43,332 nucleotides of DNA, taken from assembly GCA_004297485.1 (NCBI GenBank), contig SCTM01000253.1:1-43332 (forward strand), given 5' to 3'. This document shows, in pieces, positions 1 through 7,831 of the stretch. Within the stretch, counting starts at the first letter, position 1, and the number at the start of each line of letters is the position of its first letter. Origin of the DNA: Rhodospirillaceae bacterium (lineage in GTDB: Bacteria > Pseudomonadota > Alphaproteobacteria > Rhodospirillales > Rhodospirillaceae). Below the pieces are notes generated by a model, which worked only from the letters and a program-made list of their open reading frames with translations, did no database searches and was not told where the DNA came from. The translations under genes were made by a program, and so were the position numbers.

Positions 1-989
1 GGCCGGATGTGGGATACGAACTGCCGCACGCTGGCGTCCCAGGAGTATGTTTCCGCGTGGGCACGGCAGGCGGCCGGGTCTGCGCTGAGCGCACGGCGCA
101 CGGCGGTGGCAAGATCGGCGTCGAGACAGCCCACGGGCGCGTTGCCGATGACATCCAACGGTCCCGCCACCGGATAGGCGGCCACGGGCACGCCTGATGC
201 CAGGGCTTCCAGCAGCACCAGGCCGAAGGTGTCGGTCAGGCTCGGGAACACGAACACATCCGCGGCGGCATAATGGGCCGCCAGGTCCTCACCGGTTTTC
301 GATCCGACAAAGACCACGTTGGGGTATCGCCGCTGCATGACGTTGAGCTGCGGCCCGTCGCCCACCACCACCTTGCTGCCGGGGATGTCGAGCTTGAGAA
401 AGGCCTCGATGTTTTTCTCAACCGCGACACGGCCCACGTACAGGGAGATGGGACGGGGCAGATCGAGGAAACTCTTGTCGCGCGGCCGGAACAGACGGGT
501 GTCAACGCCCCGCGACCAGCGCTTGATGTTGGTGAAGCCCCAGCGGGTAAGTTCCGCTTCCACCGTCGGTGTCGCCACCATGATGCTCCGCGAGGGCGCA
601 TGGAACCAGCGCACCAGGCGGTAGGTCCATGCCACCGGCACCTTGAAGCGCGCCTGGACGTATTCGGGAAACTTGGTGTGGAACGCGGTCGTGAACGGCA
701 CGTCGCGCTTCACGCAGTAGCCGCGCGCCGCCACGCCGATGGGTCCCTCGGTGGCGATGTGGACCACGCACGGCCGGAAGCTCTCGATCACTTTCGCCAT
801 GCGCCGGGCCGGGAAAAGCGCGAGGCGAATTTCTGGATAGGTGGGACAGGGAATTGTCCGGAACATGTCGGGCGTGATGGCGATGGCTTCGTGGCCGGCG
901 GCATTGAGATGCGCCTGCAGGGTTGTGAGAGTGCGCACCACGCCGTTGATCTGTGGGTGCCAGGCATCGGTTACGATGAGGATGCGCAT
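1..989 (-). CDS. agt: GT4 family glycosyltransferase, Agt-like (3' end cut by window edge)
   Basis: The frame is open from the ATG at 989 to the left edge, about 329 residues, so the C-terminus is missing. The N-terminus reads MRILIVTDAWHPQINGVVRT, the Rossmann start and donor loop of GT-B enzymes. Further on are GRVAVEKNIEAFL and DTFGLVLLEALASGVPVAAYP, the GT4 nucleotide-sugar signature, with Asp at the first acid of the usual E-x7-E as is common in this subgroup. It overlaps the end of the PlcP-like gene by 19 bp, so translation is probably coupled. In several alphaproteobacteria a glycosyltransferase next to plcP (agt) glycosylates diacylglycerol to make phosphorus-free glycolipids. That role is inferred from pairing and family; another lipid or glycan acceptor is possible. 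Confidence 0.75.
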   Translation of the reverse strand, partial: MRILIVTDAWHPQINGVVRTLTTLQAHLNAAGHEAIAITPDMFRTIPCPTYPEIRLALFPARRMAKVIESFRPCVVHIATEGPIGVAARGYCVKRDVPFTTAFHTKFPEYVQARFKVPVAWTYRLVRWFHAPSRSIMVATPTVEAELTRWGFTNIKRWSRGVDTRLFRPRDKSFLDLPRPISLYVGRVAVEKNIEAFLKLDIPGSKVVVGDGPQLNVMQRRYPNVVFVGSKTGEDLAAHYAAADVFVFPSLTDTFGLVLLEALASGVPVAAYPVAGPLDVIGNAPVGCLDADLATAVRRALSADPAACRAHAETYSWDASVRQFVSHIR

Positions 990-1867
990 TCTTTGACTTT
1001 GCTTGAGGAGAGGGAAGGGACCGGAAGGGGAAGGGTCACGGGAATCAATTGCTCTTTGCTTTCTTTCGTATCGACGCCGGGAATGAGGCCGCGCAGATCG
1101 GCCCAGGACAGAATTTCGAAGCGCCCGTCCTGGTGTTCCACAAGGGCAGTGCAGCTTTCCACCCAGTCGCCGTCGTTGCAGTAGGTGATGCCGTCGATGT
1201 CCTTGACGACGGCGTGATGGATGTGGCCGCAGACGACGCCATCGGTGCCGTGCTCGCGGGCCATGCGCGCCACCGCCGCTTCGTAGTTGGTGATGAACTG
1301 GACGGCGTTCTTGACCTTGTTCTTCAGATATTTGGACAAGGACCAGTAGGGCAGCCCGAGCCGGCGGCGCAGCGCATTGTACCAATGGTTGAGCATCAGC
1401 GCGACGGTGTAGGCGTGATCGCCGAGCACCGCCAGCCAGCGGGCGTAGATCATCACGCCGTCGCACTCGTCGCCGTGCACCACAAGAAACTTGCGGCCGT
1501 CGGCGGCGATGTGAATGGCGTTGCGGCAGACGCGGATGTCGCCGAATTCGAAATCGATGTAGTCGCGGGCGAACTCGTCGTGATTGCCGGGCACGTACAC
1601 CACCTCAGTGCCCTTGCGCGCCTTGCGCAGAAGTTTCTGTACCACGTCGTTGTGGGACTGCAGCCAGAACCAGGATTTCCTGAGACGCCAGCCGTCGAAG
1701 ATATCGCCGACCAGGAACAGCTTGTCCGATTCGGTGTGTTTGAGGAAATCGAGCAGGAAGTCGGCTTTGCAGCCGCGCGTGCCGAGGTGGATATCGGAAA
1801 TGAAAATAGCGCGAAACGTCAGGGGGTTCTCAATCGTCCGCGCCAATGCGTCAGCAACAACATTCAT
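971..1867 (-). CDS. plcP: PlcP-like calcineurin-type metallophosphoesterase (UDP-2,3-diacylglucosamine diphosphatase superfamily)
   Basis: 298 residues from the ATG at 1867; the frame is open upstream to a GTG at 1936, but that extension lacks family character. Metal-binding blocks are in order: SDIHLG (D25, H27), GDIFDGW (D55), GNHDE (N95, H96) and GHIHH near residue 218. The C-terminal half carries WSLSKYLKNKVKNAV and DWVESCTALVEH, which I recall as typical of the phospholipase-C-like PlcP branch rather than classical LpxH. PlcP removes the head group of phospholipids to give diacylglycerol during phosphate limitation. The glycosyltransferase just downstream overlaps it, and a diacylglycerol kinase diverges from it, which fits lipid remodelling. 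No clear Shine-Dalgarno and no convincing Pho box were seen. An LpxH-like lipid A role is the main alternative. Confidence 0.75.
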   Translation of the reverse strand: MNVVADALARTIENPLTFRAIFISDIHLGTRGCKADFLLDFLKHTESDKLFLVGDIFDGWRLRKSWFWLQSHNDVVQKLLRKARKGTEVVYVPGNHDEFARDYIDFEFGDIRVCRNAIHIAADGRKFLVVHGDECDGVMIYARWLAVLGDHAYTVALMLNHWYNALRRRLGLPYWSLSKYLKNKVKNAVQFITNYEAAVARMAREHGTDGVVCGHIHHAVVKDIDGITYCNDGDWVESCTALVEHQDGRFEILSWADLRGLIPGVDTKESKEQLIPVTLPLPVPSLSSSKVKECASSS

Positions 1868-1980
1868 GGAGGGACAGGTACGTGTGCCCGAGTCGCGCGT
1901 CCAGGGGGGTAACCCCTGAATTCGCCGTATCTTCACGGCGTTGAAACAGAACTGTCATTATGTGGGCGCGCTCGTTAAGC

Positions 1981-2136
1981 GGATTTGACATTCGCTACCG
2001 AGACGACCACAAGACTGTGAGGCGAATGTCAAATCCAAGCTTCACGAGATTTAATTATTTCCCAATGATCCTATGATTCTAACGTTCGCAGGACAGTCCA
2101 GCGGAACGGATGCGAATGTTAAAATCGGATCATTGG
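1981..2136. repeat. Composite palindromic element, copy 1 (palindrome A + linker + palindrome B)
   Basis: Palindrome A has perfect 15-bp arms GGATTTGACATTCGC (1981-1995) and its reverse complement (2022-2036). After a 25-bp linker comes palindrome B, 2062-2136: outer arms CCAATGATCC / GGATCATTGG, a 3-nt bulge TAT at 2072-2074, and inner arms GATTCTAACGTTCGCA / TGCGAATGTTAAAATC. The same A-linker-B arrangement occurs inverted at 7305-7469, including similar linker sequence. It lies between the divergent plcP and diacylglycerol kinase genes and ends about 20 bp before the kinase ATG. Extragenic position, paired hairpins and no coding potential suggest a REP/BIME-like or MITE-like repeat. Confidence 0.85.
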
Positions 2137-2155
2137 CTTGCCGTATGACGACTCA

Positions 2156-3091
2156 ATGACTTTCACCGTCCCAATTCCCCACGGCGATCCGGCGAGTTAC
2201 GCGACAACTCATCGTCGCATCCTGGTGGTTTTCAATCCCACCGCCGGGCGTCGCCGCCGTCCGCGCCTCGACGCCGTGGTTGCCGCGTTGCGCGCACGGG
2301 GCTGTATTGTCACGGTGATGGAGACAATGGCGCCCGGACACGCGAGCGACATCGCGCGGGCGGTCACGCAAACGACGGGCGATCAGGCCATGGATGTGAT
2401 CGCCGTGGCCGGGGGTGACGGCACCATCAACGAAGTGGTCAATGGACTTGTGGGCACGACGGTGGCGCTCGGCGTCATTCCCCTGGGCACCGCCAATGTG
2501 CTGGCCGATGAGATCGGACTACCGCGCGCGCCGAAAGACGTCGCGCGGATTCTTGCCGAAGGTCCGGTGCGGCCCATTCGTGTGGGGATCGCCAACGGCC
2601 GCCGCTTCGTGATGATGGCGGGTGCCGGTTTCGATGCGTCGGTGGTCGACAGCGTGTCGCTGAGTCTAAAGCGGCGGTTGGGTCCTCTGGCTTATGTCTG
2701 GCAGACGTTGAAGCGGGCCTTCACCGACACCTATGCGGCGTGTGAGGTCATGGTGGACGGCGTTCCCTATCGCACCGTGTCGGCGGTGGTGTGCAACGGC
2801 CGCCACTACGGTGGGCCGTTCGTGGCCGCGCGGTCGGCCACCCTGACCGATGGCCTGTTGCATGTCATCCTGTTGCAGGGACGCGGCTGGCTGAGCGTGG
2901 CGCGCTACGGTCTCGCGCTGCTCATGGGCCGGCTTGATCGTCTATCGGACGTGCGTTTCGTTTCCGGACGGCACGTTGTTGTCAGCAGCGGCGGCCATTT
3001 GCCGGTCCAGGCGGACGGCGACATCATCACCACTTTACCGGCCGACGTCACCGTCGATCCGGCGCCGGTGGCGTTGGTGTGGCCGAGGTAG
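2156..3091 (+). CDS. Diacylglycerol kinase / lipid kinase (YegS-DagK family)
   Basis: 311 residues from the ATG at 2156; an in-frame TTG at 2138 touches the edge of the palindromic repeat and is less likely. Catalytic-domain motifs are NPTAGRRRRP (about 27-36), GGDGTINEVVNGL (86-98; the GGDGT nucleotide loop) and PLGTANVLADEIGLP. A C-terminal beta-rich region with GRHYGGPFVAARSA and ADGDIITTLP is normal for the family. Such enzymes phosphorylate diacylglycerol (or a related lipid) to phosphatidic acid at the inner membrane. Placed beside a PlcP-like diacylglycerol producer and an Agt-like consumer, a diacylglycerol recycling role is reasonable but inferred. Confidence 0.85.
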   Translation: MTFTVPIPHGDPASYATTHRRILVVFNPTAGRRRRPRLDAVVAALRARGCIVTVMETMAPGHASDIARAVTQTTGDQAMDVIAVAGGDGTINEVVNGLVGTTVALGVIPLGTANVLADEIGLPRAPKDVARILAEGPVRPIRVGIANGRRFVMMAGAGFDASVVDSVSLSLKRRLGPLAYVWQTLKRAFTDTYAACEVMVDGVPYRTVSAVVCNGRHYGGPFVAARSATLTDGLLHVILLQGRGWLSVARYGLALLMGRLDRLSDVRFVSGRHVVVSSGGHLPVQADGDIITTLPADVTVDPAPVALVWPR

Positions 3092-3099
3092 GGTTCTCG

Positions 3100-3693
3100 T
3101 CAGCTGTCCTTTGCCGTCGCGCGGATATAGGCCGGCCGTTCCACACAGCGTTTGACGTAGGCCTCAAGTACCGGTGTCTTCGGCAGAAACGGCTGTCCAA
3201 GGAAAAGGGCGAAGGTGCTGCCGAAGAGAACGTCGGCGGCGGAAAATTTCTCACCCAGAAGATAAGGGCCGGCCTCCAGGGTTGCGGCGACATAGGCCAT
3301 GGCTTCTTCCATAACCACCCAACCCGCGCTGCCCCGCGGCGGGTCGAGTTTCATGAACTTGGACATGAAGGCCGGCTCCATCACGCCGGCATAATAGGCC
3401 AGCCACGTGAGATACGGCCCGCGCGTCTTGTCACCGACGATGGGGCCGATCCCATTCTTAGGAAACGCATCGGTGAGATAAGCGGCTATTGCCGCCGATT
3501 CAAAAATCAGCGCGCCGTCGTGAATGATCGCCGGCACCTTTCCGTGGGGATGCGGGTCGGCGGTATCGAGCGCGCCGCTGCCGTCGCCGCGACGGATGTT
3601 GACCTGTTTGATTTCATAGGGAGCCGCCAACTCCTCCAGCAGCCAGATGATCCGCGACGACCGCGAACGTGGTGAGTGAAACAGCGTGATCAT
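3100..3693 (-). CDS. Glutathione S-transferase family protein
   Basis: 197 residues, ATG at 3693 preceded by GAGGA at suitable spacing. The N-terminal thioredoxin-like domain (1-80) has LFHSPRSRSSRIIWLLEEL, the cis-Pro block HGKVPAIIHDG, and the glutathione-contacting ESAAIAAYL (Glu-Ser). The C-terminal all-helical domain follows, including the AGPYLLGEKFSAADVLFGS block with its N-cap/hydrophobic-staple Asp. Cytosolic enzymes of this family conjugate glutathione to electrophiles or act as peroxidases or isomerases; the substrate cannot be told. It converges with the lipid kinase gene with 8 bp between stops. gshA, the first step of glutathione synthesis, lies about 8 kb away. Confidence 0.88.
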   Translation of the reverse strand: MITLFHSPRSRSSRIIWLLEELAAPYEIKQVNIRRGDGSGALDTADPHPHGKVPAIIHDGALIFESAAIAAYLTDAFPKNGIGPIVGDKTRGPYLTWLAYYAGVMEPAFMSKFMKLDPPRGSAGWVVMEEAMAYVAATLEAGPYLLGEKFSAADVLFGSTFALFLGQPFLPKTPVLEAYVKRCVERPAYIRATAKDS

Positions 3694-3772
3694 GGATAAG
3701 TCCTCGGCGTTGGCGGTTTCCTTAGGATCAGACTTGAGCTACCGCATGTGGATTCGTCATCTCCCATATGTC

Positions 3773-3888
3773 GTCCCAAGGCTTGTCCTTGGGACCCAGA
3801 GCTTGGGAGTCGGCGTGTTGCGGAAAGCGCCTGCTTCTTGGCATCCATCCAGCTTCGCTGCTCTGAATTCCCGCGACAAGCGCGGGAA
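3773..3888. repeat. Two intergenic hairpins of a dispersed-repeat type
   Basis: The 246-bp gap between the GST and VOC genes holds two perfect hairpins: GTCCCAAGG-cttgt-CCTTGGGAC at 3773-3795 and TTCCCGCG-acaag-CGCGGGAA at 3868-3888, the latter followed by TGACAGCGGGGA. Sequences of this look are common intergenic repeats in Rhodospirillales and other alphaproteobacteria, from memory. Neither is followed by a clear T-run, so I do not call them terminators. No gene is seen here. Confidence 0.55.
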
Positions 3889-3939
3889 TGACAGCGGGGA
3901 ATATTGCAAGCTCCCGTGCATATAGGGTCGCTTTGCGGA

Positions 3940-4299
3940 TTAGAGGGGATGGGCAAAGCTTAGCTCGTGACCATCGGGATCTTTGACGTGAAAATATCGC
4001 TCGCCCCATGGTGCGTCGCGCGGCTGAAACTCGGGGACGATGCCGGATTTTATGATGTGGGCGTGCATGGCATCCACATCGGCGACGTAGAAAATCCCAC
4101 GGCCCCACCAGTGCGGTTTGTAATCGGACCGCTCGGCGGTGATGTTGAGATACTGTGCTCCCACCCGGAAGGTGGCGAAGCCCTGGTCGTGCTTAACGAG
4201 CGGGAACCCCAGCGTGGTATAAAACCGCACCGCCCGGTCCAGGTCTTGGGTCGCGAGCGTCAGCGCGCTGAGGCAGGTGATCTCAGGTGATGATGACAC
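3940..4299 (-). CDS. VOC (glyoxalase/bleomycin-resistance) family protein
   Basis: 119 residues starting at a GTG (4299) with a strong Shine-Dalgarno AGGAGGTCGCA just upstream, which decides the start. The pattern is that of a single VOC domain with paired beta-alpha-beta-beta-beta modules: LTLATQDLDRAVRFYTTLGF at residues 13-32, WGRGIFYVADVDAMHAHI in the middle, and the closing ERYFHVKDPDGHELSFAHPL at the end. The C-terminal H-x-x-D-P-D-G-H-E block supplies a likely metal-binding Glu. The substrate is unknown; such proteins include lyases, dioxygenases and resistance proteins. It lies on the same strand as pmbA, with 71 bp between them, and may be the tail of that operon. Confidence 0.8.
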   Translation of the reverse strand: MSSSPEITCLSALTLATQDLDRAVRFYTTLGFPLVKHDQGFATFRVGAQYLNITAERSDYKPHWWGRGIFYVADVDAMHAHIIKSGIVPEFQPRDAPWGERYFHVKDPDGHELSFAHPL

Positions 4300-4370
4300 T
4301 GCGACCTCCTGCGTTGCTGATCCCCGACTGCGATCACGTCATTTTAGCTCAGAAGGGCGCGCGATCGCGC

Positions 4371-5729
4371 TTATTCTCCCGCCACGCTCATGTCTTCGAT
4401 GCGCACGGTGGGGGCATCGACACCATAGCGCAGTTCCAGATCGCTGGCGGGTGTCAGATTCTTGAACATATCGCGCAGGTTTCCGGCGACGGTGATCTCG
4501 CTCACGGGATACGTGAGTATGCCGTTCTCGATCCAGAATCCCACCGCGCCCCGGCTGTAATCGCCGGTGACGGTGTTGACGCCCGAACCGACTAAATCCG
4601 TAACGTAGAGGCCGTCCTTGATGTCGGCCATGAGCGCCGTGGGCGTAAGCGGCCCCGCGGTCAGATATACGTTGGTGCTGCCCGGCGACGGCGGCGAAGA
4701 GGTGCCGCGGCCGGCATGGCCGGTGGATTTCAGGCCCAACTGGCGTGCCGTGCGCAGGTCCAGAAGCCAGGTGGTGAGCACGCCCTTGTCGATGAGATTG
4801 GCGCGGCGGTTGGCGATGCCTTCCGCGTCGCAGGGCTTGGAGCGTAAGCCCCGATGCATGTGCGGGTCCTCGACGATGGTGATGTGCGGGGCAAACACCT
4901 CGGTATTGAGGGAGTCCTTGAGGAAGGTGGTCTGACGCGCGACGCTGGAGCCGTTGATGGCGCCGAGGAAATGGCCGACGAGGCCGCGCGCGACACGCGG
5001 ATCGAACACCACGGGGACTTTGCGGCTTTTCACCTTGCGCGCGCCCAGCTTGCGCACGGCCCGCTCGCCGGCGGTGCGGCCGATGTCCTCAGGCTTGCGC
5101 ATGTCGGCGGCATAGACGGCGCTGGTGTAGTCGTAATCGGTCTCCATGCCGGTGGCGACTTCGCCCGCCAGCACCGAGACGCTCAGGGACGAACCGGAGC
5201 TTTGATAGGCGCGGGCAAAGCCGTTGGAAGCCGCCATGGCGACCTGGGAGCGGCCCCAGCCGGCGGATGCGCCTTCGGAATTGGTGATGCCCTTGACGGC
5301 AAGGGCCGTGGCCTCGGCGGCGGTGACCTGCGCGATCAGGGTTTCGGCGCTGACCTCGGCGGGGTCGCAGATATCCAAAGCCGGAAGGTCGCGGGCGAGT
5401 TCGCCCGGCTCGGCCAGGCCGACGAAGGGATCTTCCGGCACGGTGCGGGCCATGGCGACGGCGCGTTCCACAAGTTCCTTCAACGCCGACGGTGAACGGT
5501 CGGCGGAGGACACGATGGCCTGGCGCTTGCCGCGCAGAACCCGCAGACCGATGTCGCCGCCCTCGGCGCGTTCCAACTGTTCCAGCTTGCCCAGGCGCCA
5601 GGTGACGGACACGGACGTGCCGTTGACGACAATGGCGTCGGCGGCATCGGCGCCCGCCTTGCGCGCGTCCTTGATGAGGTCGGTGAGGAGGTTGAGGAGG
5701 TCGTCGGCCGACCCGTTCGCTTTGGCCAT
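4371..5729 (-). CDS. pmbA: TldD/PmbA family protein, PmbA (TldE) subunit
   Basis: 452 residues, normal length for PmbA. Family features are the N-terminal helical domain, EQLERAEGGDIGLRVLRGKR near 53-72, ITNSEGASAGWG near 147-158, the DPRVARGLVGHFLGAINGSSVA block and the C-terminal GDYSRGAVGFWIENGILTYP. The zinc-binding HExxxH of the catalytic TldD partner is absent, as expected for PmbA. TldD/PmbA heterodimers are cytosolic metalloproteases that unfold and trim small peptides (antitoxin CcdA, microcin B17 leader). No tldD is in this window. It lies 45 bp downstream of ubiD on the same strand, so co-transcription is likely. The gap contains a short GCCCC/GGGGC hairpin without a T-run. Confidence 0.9.
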   Translation of the reverse strand: MAKANGSADDLLNLLTDLIKDARKAGADAADAIVVNGTSVSVTWRLGKLEQLERAEGGDIGLRVLRGKRQAIVSSADRSPSALKELVERAVAMARTVPEDPFVGLAEPGELARDLPALDICDPAEVSAETLIAQVTAAEATALAVKGITNSEGASAGWGRSQVAMAASNGFARAYQSSGSSLSVSVLAGEVATGMETDYDYTSAVYAADMRKPEDIGRTAGERAVRKLGARKVKSRKVPVVFDPRVARGLVGHFLGAINGSSVARQTTFLKDSLNTEVFAPHITIVEDPHMHRGLRSKPCDAEGIANRRANLIDKGVLTTWLLDLRTARQLGLKSTGHAGRGTSSPPSPGSTNVYLTAGPLTPTALMADIKDGLYVTDLVGSGVNTVTGDYSRGAVGFWIENGILTYPVSEITVAGNLRDMFKNLTPASDLELRYGVDAPTVRIEDMSVAGE

Positions 5730-5774
5730 AAATGCACTCGCTGTGTTGCTGAGCCCCTCAGATGGGGCGGCGGC

Positions 5775-7301
5775 TTACTTTTTCCAGATCGGCTTTCCGT
5801 CGCCGGGCAAGCCATAGCTCGCCCACTTGTCCGTCACCAGCTTGATGACGTCCTCGGCCATGGTGATGGGGCGGCCCCATTCGCGCGTGGTCTCGGGATA
5901 GACCTTGGTGGTGGCATCGAGGCCGATTTTTCCACCGAGGCCTGGTTGCGGGCTGGCGAAGTCCAGATAGTCGATGGGCGTGTTCTCGATCACGGTGATG
6001 TCCCGCGCCGGGTCCATGCGGGTGGACACCGCCCACATGACATCCTTCCAGTCGCGGGCGTTGATGTCCGCGTCCACCACGATCACGAACTTGGTGTAGA
6101 CGAACTGGCGCAGGAACGACCACACGCCCATCATCACGCGCTTGGCGTGACCGGCGTAGGCCTTCTTCATGCTGACCACGGCGATGCGATAGCTGCAGCC
6201 TTCCGGCGGTAGCCAGAAATCGACGATCTCGGGGAACTGCTGGATCAGGAGCGGAATGAAAACCTCGTTCAAGGCCTCGCCCAGGATCGAAGGCTCGTCG
6301 GGCGGGCGTCCGGTGTAGGTCGACAGATAGACCGCATCGCGGCGCATGGTGATGGCGGAAATGCGGAACACGGGGAACTGTTCCACGGCATTGTAAAAGC
6401 CGGTGTGGTCGCCGAAGGGGCCTTCGTCGCCCAACTCGTCAAGCATGACGTGGCCTTCGAGCACGATCTCCGCGTCGGCGGGGACTTTCAAGGGCACGGT
6501 CTTGCAGTCCACCAGCTCAACCTTACGGCCGCGCAAGAGACCGGCAAACTGATACTCGGACAAAGTATCGGGCACGGGCGTGACGGCGGCGAGAATGGTG
6601 CCGGGATCGGCGCCGATGACGGCGGCTGCGGGCAGGGGCGCGCGCTTGGCTTCCTTCCAGCGATCGAAGTGCTGGGCACCGCCGCGATGCTTGAGCCAGC
6701 GCATGAGGGTAGTGTCGCGCCCCGTGACCTGCATGCGGTAGATGCCGAGGTTGGCGTTGTCGCGCTTGTCGCCGCCCTTCTGGTCAGAGGTGGGACCTTC
6801 GGTGACCACGAGCGGCCAGGTGATGAGAGGTGATGCGTCGCCGGGCCAGCAGGTCTGGATGGGCAGGCGGGTAAGATCGATGTCGCCGCCTGTGAGCACG
6901 ATCTCCTGACAGGGCGCGCTGCTTACGGTCTTGGGCTTCATGGCCATGACCGTCTTGAGTAGTGGAAAAAGTTCGAGGGCTTCGCGCCAGCCACCGGGCG
7001 GCTCAGGCTGTTTCAGGAACGCCAGGGTCTCACCCACCTCACGAAGCTGATGGGGTTCGCGGTCCATGCCCCAGGCGACGCGCTCCACGGTGCCGAACAG
7101 ATTCACCAGCACCGGCATTTCGGCGCGTCGGCCGTCAGCCCCAACCACATGCTCGAACAGAATCGCCGGGCCGCCGGCGGCCAGGACCCGGGTCTGAATC
7201 TCGGTCATTTCCAGGTGGGTCGAGACTGGAGTACTGACCCGGACCAGACGGCCGGCCTTCTCCAGGCGGGCCGTGAACTCGCGCAAAGATTGATAGGGCA
7301 T
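5775..7301 (-). CDS. ubiD: UbiD family decarboxylase (3-octaprenyl-4-hydroxybenzoate carboxy-lyase)
   Basis: 508 residues, about full UbiD length (E. coli 497). The start [20 protein letters not shown] is the canonical beginning. Signature segments are [19 protein letters not shown], the central [36 protein letters not shown] (conserved Glu/Asp of the prenylated-FMN site) and [14 protein letters not shown] near the end. It decarboxylates the prenylated 4-hydroxybenzoate intermediate of ubiquinone synthesis using prenylated FMN made by UbiX, which is not in the window. ubiA lies 2.4 kb away in its own unit. Odd point: the ATG is only 3 nt from the boundary of a palindromic repeat and has no visible Shine-Dalgarno. 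Confidence 0.93.
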   Translation of the reverse strand: MPYQSLREFTARLEKAGRLVRVSTPVSTHLEMTEIQTRVLAAGGPAILFEHVVGADGRRAEMPVLVNLFGTVERVAWGMDREPHQLREVGETLAFLKQPEPPGGWREALELFPLLKTVMAMKPKTVSSAPCQEIVLTGGDIDLTRLPIQTCWPGDASPLITWPLVVTEGPTSDQKGGDKRDNANLGIYRMQVTGRDTTLMRWLKHRGGAQHFDRWKEAKRAPLPAAAVIGADPGTILAAVTPVPDTLSEYQFAGLLRGRKVELVDCKTVPLKVPADAEIVLEGHVMLDELGDEGPFGDHTGFYNAVEQFPVFRISAITMRRDAVYLSTYTGRPPDEPSILGEALNEVFIPLLIQQFPEIVDFWLPPEGCSYRIAVVSMKKAYAGHAKRVMMGVWSFLRQFVYTKFVIVVDADINARDWKDVMWAVSTRMDPARDITVIENTPIDYLDFASPQPGLGGKIGLDATTKVYPETTREWGRPITMAEDVIKLVTDKWASYGLPGDGKPIWKK

Positions 7302-7304
7302 CGG

Positions 7305-7469
7305 CTAGTGGTCCGATTCTAACATTCGCAGCCCGTTCGGGAGGCGTTCCTGCGAATGTTAGAATCATAGGACCACTAGGAAGCTATTGAAATCTAGTGG
7401 AGCCTTGGATTTGACATTCGCTTCGTGGTCCCACGGCGACCTGTGTAGCGAATGTCAAATCCGCTCCAC
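7305..7469. repeat. Composite palindromic element, copy 2 (inverted relative to copy 1)
   Basis: Palindrome B is 7305-7379: CTAGTGGTCC-GATTCTAACATTCGCA, a 20-nt loop, then the perfect complement with a 3-nt ATA bulge at 7368-7370. Palindrome A is 7397-7469: GTGGAGC, a 3-nt bulge CTT, GGATTTGACATTCGCT, loop, AGCGAATGTCAAATCC, GCTCCAC. Bulge side and order (B then A) show that this copy is inverted with respect to 1981-2136. The reverse complement of the linker 7380-7406 aligns with linker 2037-2061, with shared AAG, TCCAC/TTCAC and AGATTT blocks. The element ends 3 nt before the ubiD ATG. Confidence 0.88.
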
Positions 7470-7831
7470 GCGTCCCTCGCCGTGCCGATTGCGCCACTTT
7501 CACATTTTCGGCAGTCAGTATCGCCACTTAGCGGTGGAAACGGGTGACCGTCAAGCGGGCCGGGAATGGTCGCCTGGGGTTGGACGTCTTTAAGGGACGC
7601 CCCGGACTGGTCGGGGTTAATAGGCCGGTATTGGTACAATTTTTACGCGCATTGGCTGGCTTGGCTTGTCGTACTGCGGGCTGAAGCCTAGAATGTCGCC
7701 TTCGTTACGATAAATTTGTAATTGTGCTCTAACCTTCTGGCTATTCGAGAAAAACGTCATCAAAAAATGACACGGCGCGAAGCGCCAATGGCGGCGATGG
7801 ACCACGGGGACCGTTGCTGAAGAAGGATGGG
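7470..7831. other. Non-coding stretch upstream of the HD-GYP gene
   Basis: No ORF here looks like a real gene. The sequence becomes AT-richer between about 7610 and 7770. It includes a small hairpin GGCGC-GAA-GCGCC around 7771-7783, about 50 bp before the HD-GYP start. It presumably contains the promoter and 5' leader of that gene, but I could not assign a promoter with confidence. Confidence 0.4.

Noticed and set aside
1049-1912. Long plus-strand ORF (287 codons) opposite plcP
   Set aside because: It mirrors the minus-strand metallophosphoesterase, whose motifs are unmistakable; the plus-strand translation has no family features.
1941-1970. Possible Pho box before plcP (CTGTCAT at 1952-1958)
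   Set aside because: Only one half-site matches; the sequences 11 bp to either side do not resemble a second CTGTCAT, so phosphate control is not supported by this site.
3773-3888. The two hairpins as terminators of the VOC gene
   Set aside because: No T-run follows either stem on the minus strand; a dispersed intergenic repeat is the better description.
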